From a virus: 64,000 nucleotides of DNA. The notes below the pieces were generated by a model. That model was not told the origin of the DNA. It worked only from the letters and a program-made list of their open reading frames with translations, and made no database searches. Each line of letters starts with the position of its first letter. Within the stretch, counting starts at the first letter, position 1. The stretch spans positions 54,148 to 118,147 of IMG/VR virus record IMGVR_UViG_3300008117_004020, one strand, 5' to 3'. Position numbers and translations under genes: made by a program. Positions 9,901 to 17,790 of the stretch are shown in pieces.

Positions 9901-10601
9901 TCTTTATACTCTGCTAGTGTATCTTTATACACCTGAGTGTTCCTGATTTTATCCAGGGCCTCTCTTAATTCAGGCATATCTTGAGGCAACATATCTATGA
10001 AAAAGTGTAATGCTTCTTCAGGTAGAGCTTGCATCTCTTTACCTTCTTGTATTCTCACCATCCACTCTGCCATATCAGCTACACCATTAGAACCATACCT
10101 CTTCATTATATCATTAGACACCTCAATAGGTACACCTATTCTTCTTAAAAATGACCTAGCCACCTGTTCACCTGTCCTCTTATCTTTATTCATCTGAGAA
10201 GCTATATTATTCCAGCTATCTACACCTGCAGGATTAATAGCAACATAGTCTCCACTATATTGTAAAACAGCACCATATTGTGTTGAAATATCTCCTAGTC
10301 TTTTACCAAGGTCATCGATAGTCATATTAAGAGCATAATATGTCAACCCATCCCTCTGTTGTGATGAGTCATATATTAGCCCTCTTTCCATCAACATACC
10401 TTTAATCTTCTCCTCAGACAATGTAGGGAGTGATTCAAAAGACTTTAATAATCCTACATTAGTGATTAATTCTCTAGCTTCAGCCACAGACACAGGCATC
10501 TCATTACCCTTTCTTATAAAAGCTAACATAGCACGATCTTCTCCAAGTTTCTCAGATAGATTTTGCCATTCTCTAGATAGTTTATTAGGACACGCTAACA
10601 T
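3957..10601 (-). CDS. Giant virion protein with PD-(D/E)XK nuclease domain
   Basis: A 2214-residue protein, the last of four giant genes. Near residues 460-620 it carries a RecB/Cas4-type PD-(D/E)XK nuclease pattern: FGTAIHSIVE, then TETEI, GVADV with D540, LDFKTK with D554-F-K556, and a QMSIY motif (612-616) matching the QhxxY helix of that superfamily. Long charged helical and coiled-coil stretches follow (about 700-1450). The C-terminal 500 residues contain hydrophobic segments (about 1745-1770, 2045-2068 and 2134-2157) that could insert in a membrane. Around residue 195-265 an EEALHFF stretch followed by a KIxxEA helix resembles degenerate zincin regions of phage large polyvalent proteins (weak). 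It begins 14 bases after the RNA polymerase gene ends. By position and size it is probably packaged and injected with the polymerase. A nuclease acting on host DNA is plausible but inferred. Confidence 0.7.
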   Translation of the reverse strand: MLACPNKLSREWQNLSEKLGEDRAMLAFIRKGNEMPVSVAEARELITNVGLLKSFESLPTLSEEKIKGMLMERGLIYDSSQQRDGLTYYALNMTIDDLGKRLGDISTQYGAVLQYSGDYVAINPAGVDSWNNIASQMNKDKRTGEQVARSFLRRIGVPIEVSNDIMKRYGSNGVADMAEWMVRIQEGKEMQALPEEALHFFIDMLPQDMPELREALDKIRNTQVYKDTLAEYKDNPNYRTPDGKIRFDKIQREALAKKLASNIKAKESWLGALLQRIMTWVKALKLKRDPIDILEEMFMAEDISNLNMNLTSSEVYNQLTDEAKSFYEAQSMNDSQKDTLNKIIAISALIKREDNNSLTVLDPITGEPIRLKSPSRLLGSDFYSELESPDVVLQLVSNYDIEFSDVYDIGDSDEVIAKKIAAHLIDKIIKGEYEKEDIQTVLGDRITELLYSASENQKKTLFGTAIHSIVENIIMDREIDLDNLDPIIYTFMDKSTLDKVINGTLREPGIRGIIRKLIDEGHILMTETEIGNLEVGGVADVIAIDKNGVAHILDFKTKFLKDRPEFKKFTNLEDEFNYVIDLLSTGGVRKSEGVLPELVGNRRRLREKYSQQMSIYKKILMSQGVKVGDTTIIGVGYKIDPATNKINKIGVFQTAPTPFNDRLANGYFPDLDMSMDANRKEETSKEEDARVKLLENISKPRMKEAFAKMKGRLDQIYAYFKKNKDVRNVYDLLTDEDKVNKVEQMERLVKTFLENYGEDGDLRNMVAIQKAFIELVDSAGPIINIISKEFDRLKALTPATQQAAIQKIKELEKIKDFVIGYENVFKEMLDALGTTVAEDNILVDRLTQMMGAIENIRTSYIKAITPHVASTLSEEFTKDLLDNMKREYNELIKAAEQRKDKKRVAELTKERDQLASYDVIKATMTGGMGDAGAFLSKWLPTISNPDVVIASVAKRLKRVLDGVRLKMKDFRDKLSPEFNKRAKVYGRGLNIKEINQSLVYEAKRLDIASGDESFGLVFKSEFDESLYYEYDKLKRKLYLTNKKFEADEVSEDEVKRVKKEIKDFERKYFESDYTKAYFDLTKMLDTEVMYGNKKTSIREITSKIFEEIRGIEMMYDNEAIAEGKLSEDHLKTRQELWEKYYSLMEIKNLDGTDKTGDDLKIAQALREYQKNKNLIYEDVELRAAFERAKTKMKLTYGEDSEMYKRWLANNTRQVISQRYYDERAALFTELSEISKNPNADRITELYKELNALTKPYRDNDGAVVGSKVPSDKIQRIKDLQQEIESLRDEVEEYTPDGFTYAEKQTLKQQFYFRTNEPENYDKYTVNSIYAARDERLSSDPDLRAKVERAGEIKAQLKAMGNMEYTKYYYEELDRQEIAFAKELDVSHEELRRDDTLYDQFRESAWFLENHNKEVRSLFDTEHGESLTSASFTPIAIWTRNAPLEEYIEEKPARHFYSRKLKESYINEKGEEVKLINKDNRDIQNRYKPKSNEEYRKEYGTDHPYLNKDFVSLRDKYNNNTANEYEKVDYENLLFIHKEMLDAQQDIEPRYRLGLAVPFMEKSKTERALGVKVSETKESVKSVWQGIKRSLSRTESDVDTGFASDPGVSRDMAKLATIDNDEVKYVPVKYTSKGQASDASYDVWGSVLNYVGSTIRKKELDKELSLINGLEQILSDQENQPKSESKNLMLNNVMKKYLPEVEQRINLGSNIRLEVFKSFINSVLYNEEHFEGYDVLGFNTQKMLNQMMGLTSFTLLGLSPLNWSVNWISGNVQNMVEAAGGRVINYKDFMQAKKDLYLDSKNGHIMKDMMADFNKVGELSFWGQMMEIFDPIQGEFENEFGNKTAWNSYKNILKLGIYSGKVWGEWEIQMSSFLAYLKSVRLYNGKMYDRETFVTMKVGTDFSGMTLKQIREKKLEALREFDKLDVNLIDIFEMKDKKVQVKDQYKNAFDLNSKQFSDVVSKLHAMQKRINGSYAKFDAAYQAKSSIGRAMFFFRKYFMQLGMNRWGIRRADYEGMSVEQGFYLTFLQTAGKDLIKMRLNVVKNWENYSDMERAAIKRTFADLGAMLLTYIIYGVMFGYDDDEKGRLKELRRKSWFTQYMVYTMLKVRSETEQFIPLPQAGLGEIQRIYSNPSILLNINTNFLSMAGLMIDHLLGLFGGDTESLYYKRDSGESEFKERGDSKLLAMLVQTFIGYTGKTFHPVDAIQSFEYQQRAK

Positions 10602-10614
10602 ATTAATATTCAGT

Positions 10615-13600
10615 TTATTTTAGTTTACCAAGACAAGACATTCTTTGTAAGAATTCTTCTATTGTTTCTCCAGATAGTTTTTCTTTATTATACATTCCTT
10701 CCATTTCTTCATTAGTCATCTCAAGAACCCATGGAAGCATTTCTCTAAATGCATTAATCTTACTATTAGTATCTACTGTACTAGTAGATGATTCTGCTTG
10801 AGGTTTGCCCATTAGTTCTGTAAAAGATCTTGTATCAATCTTATCATAAGTTGTAAAGTTCTTTTCTTCTGGTTTTTTTGAAGCAATAGCTATTTCACTA
10901 TCCTCATTTGGATAAAAGAACAGCTCATCAAATCCAGACTTGTTTATTACTTTCCAATAAGTATTATCTATATACCAGTGTTGACCATCCACTTGTAACA
11001 TTCCTTTGCTAGTCTTTTTGCCACCAGCTTTAATAAACATATCTTCAACAACTTTTTTACTATCTACTGTTTCTGTAGTAGGTTTAGTTGATAAGTTTTT
11101 AATCTTATACACATACACTTTCTGATTACCCTCCAAAAACTCAGGACGCAGGGTTCTTGTTTGTCCAGTGCTAATCTTCTCCATTAAGTCCATCCAAGAT
11201 GCGAACCCTTCATTCTTAGCATAGTATTCTTTCTTCTCAGGTGTATTTAAGTCATTGACTGTTATAGCTTTATAAAGAGATAGCTCAATTGGAATGACAT
11301 TACCTTCAGCATTTTCTGTTTGATAGACGCCATTCTTAATTATATAAGTTCTACTTGTGAGAGTCTTTTCTCCAGACTTAATCTTCTCTACATTATAAGA
11401 CTGCATCTTAATCTTATTAGTAGTAGTTGTTTTCTCACCAGCTTTAGGCATAACCTCTTCTTTTATTCTTTTTAAATCTATACCCATATCTTCAGCATAC
11501 CATTTACCTCTCTTAGGACTTTCCCCAGTAGGTGTGGAAGAAGTATCTCTATTGTTAAAGAATGCTGGGTTATTTGCCTTAAACTTAAATGAGAAGTTTT
11601 GATATTCAAGTTCTTTCTCATCATTCTCCAGTTTCATAAACTCATCTTGTGAGTATTCATACAACTTGTTTACAATATTCACAGGTGTGGTTCCTGTAAA
11701 ACTATTTTGAGCTGTATTATATCCAGATTGGAAAATAGAATACAAAGCTAAATTTCTAAAAAAGTCTTTAACTATCTTTAAATCAGGATCTTCTAAGTTT
11801 ACCAAATCCTCAAACTGAGCAATTACACCATCTTTTTCTACAGAGTTATTAATATTCTGCAGAAGCTTAAAGTTAATAAAGTTTTTGGTATTTTCCCCTG
11901 GTTCAACGATTATATTTTCTATCAGAGGATACTGCTCAACCAGGTCAGCATAAAAAGGCAACTGTTTAATCATTGTAAACTGTTCCCTCATTAAAGGTGT
12001 TTCTATAAGCTCCTTTAAATACTCATTAATATCTTTGTCTGTACCAAATGTTTCTTTAAAAAACTCCATACCTGCTGTAGACTTGCCCAAATAATTCTGA
12101 AGAATATAGTTCATCAGGTCATTTTTATATGTCCTAGCATACTTATTCATATCATCATCACTTACAATAGCTGAGTTCTTCTTATTGCTACGTTCTGATA
12201 ACACATCTTCTAGCAAAATCATATTTAACTCTCTAGAATCACGTAAAGGGAAAAGTTGCTCTAAAACATCAATTATAACACTTCCAGTATCTAGAGGAGA
12301 AATAATACTCTCTTTCTTTATTCTTCTTAGTGTATCAGGAGACAACACATTACTTTTTCTATTCACTGCATTCACATAAGATACATTTCTAGCATATGCA
12401 TCAAATGAACTTACATATGGTTTAGTATCAAAGTTTAAGAATCTTTGAGCTGCAGTTAAACTATCTGATTGCTTTTTTTGATTCAGAAACTCATGTAATA
12501 CAGCAAGTTGTAAAAACTTTTTATCTGCAGGAAGCTTTGATATATCTGTTTTGTCATCAGCCAGAATATTATTATAAAGATTCTGTGATGTAAATTGATT
12601 ATTAAAAGATATTTTTGATTCTTTAAGTTTCTTACCTATTTCACTTCTAGGATCTGCTGTCATATTAATATCAGTAAATCCTAGTTGCTTAACTGTCTCA
12701 GACATAGCTTTAGCTCTAGCACTTGACCTAAGTTTACCAAGCTTTATTCTAAGCTCCTGATATTCCTTGTTATCTACAATCTCATCTGGACCATAGCTCA
12801 TCATTTGTCTTTCTACATCAGTGGCAGTTTTTTCTAAGTAGTTCTTAACAAACATACTCTCATACTTACTAAGATTCTTTACATAAGTACGCATTGCAGG
12901 CTGATTAATAAACGCAAAAATCTTTCTAGATGATAGTCCCGCATACTTCATATAGAATGCCACAGGTGTAAGTTCAGTGACAAAGTTGATAGCAAAGATG
13001 TAGTCATCATTCGCAGCATCTACAAATGAGCTAATAAACTCAGCAAAAAACTCAGACTTATGTACACCATCCTCGTCATAAATATCACCATAAAATGTAT
13101 TAGTGATTAAATTATCCTCATTCTTTGCTACATCACTAGAATTAAAGAATGTGGTAATATTCTGTTTTTCAAAGAATAATCTATTACCTGTAGCATTAGA
13201 CAGCTGAAACAATACATTAAATGTATTAGCCACAGCTGCAATACCTAAGTCAGACTTACTCTTAAGAAGACTCATGAACTTTTCAACATTCCTCACCCTG
13301 TTAAGAATATCAGTGTGAGCATAATCATTAGCTACACGTTTGCCATCCTTAACATTTTTGGGATACACCTTCTTATATATCTTATCTACAAGTGGTAGAA
13401 TATGATAGTTTGTAGATGGTGTAACCAACTCCATATAGTTGCTAGGATGAAGTATGATTTCACTTAATACATCATACATTTCATTCTGTAGAGTGGCCCT
13501 AAATGACCCAGCATCTATTCTTTTTAAATCTTCAGGTGTATATGGAATCTTTGTATACTTACCATCCTTATCAAGATTAGGATAGAATGTAAACATCTTA

Positions 13601-16600
13601 TCATAGTCAAAGTCAGAACCAGACTTAATGATAGCCTCTGTAGGCATGATGATAGCATCTCCAAATGCAGCAGGTAAAAATTCAACCACTTCCATAACAT
13701 CCAAGAAGTTTCTACCCTGTGTAGGAATACGATAGGATATCATCCTAATAGACTTCTTATTCTCCTTACGCCAATTCTCATCTTTTAGTGCGCTATTAAG
13801 TCTATTTAAAGAATCAATAGGCATTCCATCTGGGTGTGTAAGCTTTAATAAAGACTCCCATTGCTTTGTAAATCCTATCTTAACCTGCATCTCTGTAATC
13901 GATAGAGCACCATTTGTTCCAGTAAATACATCATAAGATTTCAACTCACTATTACCAAAGGTCTTTGTAGCTTTTTCAGAAGCTTCTCTGCTAAATTTCT
14001 TAGCTGATCCAGTGATAGCCACTTGGGTGAGCATACTACCATTAATCTTATATCTTGGTATTCTATTATTAATAGATGATATAAGTATACCTTCTATAAT
14101 TTGTGCTTGTACAGCAGCATCCAGTCCTATCAAAAACTTACCTGAATCTTTAGAAAGCATCAAAGCTTTACGAACATTTTGATCTTGATTCTTCTTAGAA
14201 ATCTCTTCCTCAAAATACTTCACTAGCTTTTTCATATCTGTCACTGCAAGCACACCAGCTTTATCAGTGATACCCAATTTATTATATATCTCAGTTTTTT
14301 CTATCTGAATAAGTCCATCAACTAACGACTTATATCTACGATATAGATTTTCAAACTCTTCTTTTTTGTAAGATGACTTAAGAGACAATATATTCATCAA
14401 CACAAGCTTTCTCATCTGTGAACCAAATGGAGCTTCTGTATGTGCTTCTGAATCAGCCTTCACCTGCTCTTTAAGATGATTAAAGAATATGGTGTGCTCA
14501 GAATCAAACTTAGTTTTACCAGACTCCACTCTTAAATCAAATGGAATGATGTATCTTTCTTTAGGATTGTTAGCATCGTAGTTCTCATACAAATCATCCT
14601 GTTTCAGAGGTGTTTCAGTCTTACTACCTGTTTTAAATTTAACATATCCCACACCCTCAAACTCCATCCTATCAGCCAAGTCTTCATCCTCAGTGTTTTC
14701 TATCACTGTAGGAATCAATGGTTGCAGTGAAAACTTATCAAACATTGGTACATGTGAATCAAATAATCCTACAGATGTATAAACCTGATGTTTCATTGGT
14801 CCAGAATACTGGAACTTCTTAGGAGGAAAATACACTTGCTCAGCGGGATCATATCCTATAGCATCTCTTTTAGAGATATACTCAGTTCTCTTTTGTTCAT
14901 CAGTGGTACTCTTAGCCAGCTTATTATAATGTGCATATTCTACAATCTTTTTATAAGATGCCTCTTGGTCTGCTGTCCAGTTATTAGTGAGAATACTTAT
15001 AATCCTATAAAAGTCAAATGTGCATTTACCCTGACCATCAGCCTCCTTACCAGAATAATTATCCTGAATGGCTTGCTTAAGACTATCTTTATATAAATTA
15101 TAGTTCTCCTCAGAAATATATCCAGCAGCATATAGTCTTTCAATATTAGCAGGGATCTTTGTTGCCTGCTCAGAGTTAAACACCACATCTTTTAATATAC
15201 CAGACTTATACTCTTTAGAAACAGTCTGTCTGGATATAATCATATTCTTTGTATCCTCATCAATCTGACCAAGCTCAAACAACCTTTCAGCTAACAACCT
15301 ACCAGACAGATTAGTATTAGCACCTATGTCTTGTTGGTTCTCATAGTTGTTAAAACGAGCAATCAAATCATTCTCCATAAAGGTGAATATACCTGTAGCT
15401 GAGTCTTTACCAGCTCTTTTATGAAATGCTTTAAAGTGGATGGACCCACCAAAGAACAGTTTCATATTATCAAGATCAATCAAGAATGTATTAGCTATGT
15501 AGTAGTTAATAGACGACCTTAAGTCAGGCATTGTTTTAAAATTACCCTTTCCTAATAGATAACTACTCTCAACAATACTTTTTGCAGATGCAAGTTTATT
15601 TGCAAACTCCTCTGAATACTCGTTAAAATACGCTGTTATAGCATTATTAATCTCTGCTTTATATCCATCAATAAGATTACTAGCTTCAGCAGGAGAGTTA
15701 ACTTCTTTAAGTTGAGCATTTAACGCATCCCTCACTTCAGGAATCCTATTCATAATAGACTCAAACTCTCCCCATGTGTTTAGAATGTTCTTACTAGCAA
15801 AATCCAGGTCACTGTAAAACCCTTTCTCTCCTAAAAACTTAAGAGCAGAATGGTTTTTAATACCATTAGTCACTTGTGTTAAAAACAATTCTGACTTGAA
15901 TATACCATTGTCCCCTTTATACTCAGCGACACCCAAAGGTCTTGGCATAGGATCACCTGTAAGAGGATTATAATAATAGTTGGAATGAATGGATAGGTCA
16001 GTGGATTTATCGCTCAATCTTGTAACACTAGAAAAACCCTGTAGATTAAATGTATTAATATCCTGTAAAAGTTTATCTATATCACTTAGGTTGATGGTGG
16101 AAGCAGCATCAGACCTAAAACCATTTTCTTTAAGTTGTATACCACCAGTATTATTTATGTTTAATACTACAGGTGTACCACTACCATCAGTCACGTATTT
16201 ATATCCACTACTTGTGAGTTTTACTCTTCTTCTCTCCCCAAAGTTATCAGCTGCAGGGTCAAAATAAAATAAACTATTAAGATATAAACTGTCTTTAATT
16301 CCAGGATTAGTAACAGGGTTAAGCCAAGACAAAGATGGCTCAGCATCTAAAATATCCTGTAATTTAGGATAGGTTTTAAAATCTGATAGTGCTTTATTAA
16401 TAACAGTGAAGTTATTATGATATTGAGAGGAGTGCTGTCTATTACCCTCAGGATTGATTACACTACGCTCTATACTGTAAACAGGATTGTATTTAACCTC
16501 AACATCAATTATATTATTGATGACATTGTTCTGTCCTGTCCTGTCTTTATTCCAGTCTTTTTTTAGTGATGCAATTGGATTAGTGATGACATCTGTTTTT

Positions 16601-17790
16601 CCTACAACACCATATCTTCTATTATTGCTAGGAACAGACAACCTATTAATCAAATGCCCTGATATATAATCTATGAATTTTTGATTAGCAGGCAGCTTCA
16701 TAATCTCCTCAGTCTTAGGAGATAGCTGAAAACCCACTGCTTTTAAAAATGCCACCTTTCTTGCAGCAACACCTTCACTTGCTGGAATCTTTTTAGGGTC
16801 TAGAAAATCCTTAATCTTAGATAGGTCATCATTAGACAGTGTCCACACACCATCTTCTTGATGTGCTAGATTTATAATTTCTCCATTAACTACAACAGGC
16901 ATCCCATTTAAATAAAAGTTAGACTCTACAATCTGCTCATATTTACTTCTGGATGCTACAGTGGTTTGAAACACTTTAATAAGGTTTCCTTCCACTGATG
17001 TCATATAGATGGGAATAGTAGCCTTTGCAAATGAATTTCTAAATGCAATCTTGAATTTAGTTTCAGCCATGTTATCTCCTGCTTTAAACTCAAGCTTATC
17101 TATAACAGACTGATACTCAGGAACTTTATCTAAATTATTCTTTAGTCTTTCAATTATCTCAGCAACACTTGTAGTATTTTCTAAATCTACAATAAGACCT
17201 CTGGTAAAAGAACCATAGTCTACAGGCACTGTAAAACCATAGTCATCAAATACATCTGCACTACGAGGGATACTAAGTATGAACAGCTCTACAGCTTTGT
17301 CAATAGTATCAAATGGATCCATCTCATTAGCTGCCTGATCAAATACTAACTTTTTAAGAACAGCATCATCGTCATCAGACACCATGGATAAATCCACCAT
17401 ACCCTCCTCATCCAGCTTAAACTTAGTTTTTAATTTAAACGCTCTACCATATGCTGCCATATTTGCAACAATATCATTCCAATTAGCATTTAAAGTTCTA
17501 AGATTGGATGCAAATGTCATATAGACATCTGCTACATCTTCATTACCATTTTGTTTTTCAGCTCTAGCACGAGCCTCATACTCAGCAGCTTTATTTGTAA
17601 TTAATTGATTAGCAGTCTTATACAACTGTTCTAAATCAGACCTATACTTAGCTGGATCACTTGTAATCTGTGCTAATTTAAAAAAGTCCATGTTCATCTG
17701 CTCCACAGCACGAAACATGAAATATTCAGCCTTATTAATTACTTTAGGAAGAGATTCAATCTTTAAATCAATAGAACAATTCTTAGCCAT
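10615..17790 (-). CDS. crAss-like phage virion RNA polymerase (single-chain, DPBB type)
   Basis: A 2391-residue protein carrying the catalytic signature of multisubunit-type RNA polymerases. R1354-I-P-T-Q-G-R1360 precedes SGSDFDYDKM with D1393, D1395 and D1397. The layout (R-x-P-T-x-x-R, then about 33 residues, then DxDxD) matches the RNA polymerase beta-prime RAPTLHR...NADFDGD region, where the three Asp hold the catalytic Mg. In crAss-like phages such as Cellulophaga phage phi14:2 (gp66) a related giant protein with a DFDID motif is a virion-packaged RNA polymerase that transcribes early genes after injection. An upstream stretch around 1190-1300 (ISSINNRIPRYKINGS) may be the beta-like barrel. 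Near residues 2128-2235 an ASCH-like domain (SGEKTLTSRTY, then a strand-rich part and NEGFASW) is fused. The start overlaps the upstream giant gene's stop, indicating coupled translation. Confidence 0.88.
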   Translation of the reverse strand: MAKNCSIDLKIESLPKVINKAEYFMFRAVEQMNMDFFKLAQITSDPAKYRSDLEQLYKTANQLITNKAAEYEARARAEKQNGNEDVADVYMTFASNLRTLNANWNDIVANMAAYGRAFKLKTKFKLDEEGMVDLSMVSDDDDAVLKKLVFDQAANEMDPFDTIDKAVELFILSIPRSADVFDDYGFTVPVDYGSFTRGLIVDLENTTSVAEIIERLKNNLDKVPEYQSVIDKLEFKAGDNMAETKFKIAFRNSFAKATIPIYMTSVEGNLIKVFQTTVASRSKYEQIVESNFYLNGMPVVVNGEIINLAHQEDGVWTLSNDDLSKIKDFLDPKKIPASEGVAARKVAFLKAVGFQLSPKTEEIMKLPANQKFIDYISGHLINRLSVPSNNRRYGVVGKTDVITNPIASLKKDWNKDRTGQNNVINNIIDVEVKYNPVYSIERSVINPEGNRQHSSQYHNNFTVINKALSDFKTYPKLQDILDAEPSLSWLNPVTNPGIKDSLYLNSLFYFDPAADNFGERRRVKLTSSGYKYVTDGSGTPVVLNINNTGGIQLKENGFRSDAASTINLSDIDKLLQDINTFNLQGFSSVTRLSDKSTDLSIHSNYYYNPLTGDPMPRPLGVAEYKGDNGIFKSELFLTQVTNGIKNHSALKFLGEKGFYSDLDFASKNILNTWGEFESIMNRIPEVRDALNAQLKEVNSPAEASNLIDGYKAEINNAITAYFNEYSEEFANKLASAKSIVESSYLLGKGNFKTMPDLRSSINYYIANTFLIDLDNMKLFFGGSIHFKAFHKRAGKDSATGIFTFMENDLIARFNNYENQQDIGANTNLSGRLLAERLFELGQIDEDTKNMIISRQTVSKEYKSGILKDVVFNSEQATKIPANIERLYAAGYISEENYNLYKDSLKQAIQDNYSGKEADGQGKCTFDFYRIISILTNNWTADQEASYKKIVEYAHYNKLAKSTTDEQKRTEYISKRDAIGYDPAEQVYFPPKKFQYSGPMKHQVYTSVGLFDSHVPMFDKFSLQPLIPTVIENTEDEDLADRMEFEGVGYVKFKTGSKTETPLKQDDLYENYDANNPKERYIIPFDLRVESGKTKFDSEHTIFFNHLKEQVKADSEAHTEAPFGSQMRKLVLMNILSLKSSYKKEEFENLYRRYKSLVDGLIQIEKTEIYNKLGITDKAGVLAVTDMKKLVKYFEEEISKKNQDQNVRKALMLSKDSGKFLIGLDAAVQAQIIEGILISSINNRIPRYKINGSMLTQVAITGSAKKFSREASEKATKTFGNSELKSYDVFTGTNGALSITEMQVKIGFTKQWESLLKLTHPDGMPIDSLNRLNSALKDENWRKENKKSIRMISYRIPTQGRNFLDVMEVVEFLPAAFGDAIIMPTEAIIKSGSDFDYDKMFTFYPNLDKDGKYTKIPYTPEDLKRIDAGSFRATLQNEMYDVLSEIILHPSNYMELVTPSTNYHILPLVDKIYKKVYPKNVKDGKRVANDYAHTDILNRVRNVEKFMSLLKSKSDLGIAAVANTFNVLFQLSNATGNRLFFEKQNITTFFNSSDVAKNEDNLITNTFYGDIYDEDGVHKSEFFAEFISSFVDAANDDYIFAINFVTELTPVAFYMKYAGLSSRKIFAFINQPAMRTYVKNLSKYESMFVKNYLEKTATDVERQMMSYGPDEIVDNKEYQELRIKLGKLRSSARAKAMSETVKQLGFTDINMTADPRSEIGKKLKESKISFNNQFTSQNLYNNILADDKTDISKLPADKKFLQLAVLHEFLNQKKQSDSLTAAQRFLNFDTKPYVSSFDAYARNVSYVNAVNRKSNVLSPDTLRRIKKESIISPLDTGSVIIDVLEQLFPLRDSRELNMILLEDVLSERSNKKNSAIVSDDDMNKYARTYKNDLMNYILQNYLGKSTAGMEFFKETFGTDKDINEYLKELIETPLMREQFTMIKQLPFYADLVEQYPLIENIIVEPGENTKNFINFKLLQNINNSVEKDGVIAQFEDLVNLEDPDLKIVKDFFRNLALYSIFQSGYNTAQNSFTGTTPVNIVNKLYEYSQDEFMKLENDEKELEYQNFSFKFKANNPAFFNNRDTSSTPTGESPKRGKWYAEDMGIDLKRIKEEVMPKAGEKTTTTNKIKMQSYNVEKIKSGEKTLTSRTYIIKNGVYQTENAEGNVIPIELSLYKAITVNDLNTPEKKEYYAKNEGFASWMDLMEKISTGQTRTLRPEFLEGNQKVYVYKIKNLSTKPTTETVDSKKVVEDMFIKAGGKKTSKGMLQVDGQHWYIDNTYWKVINKSGFDELFFYPNEDSEIAIASKKPEEKNFTTYDKIDTRSFTELMGKPQAESSTSTVDTNSKINAFREMLPWVLEMTNEEMEGMYNKEKLSGETIEEFLQRMSCLGKLK

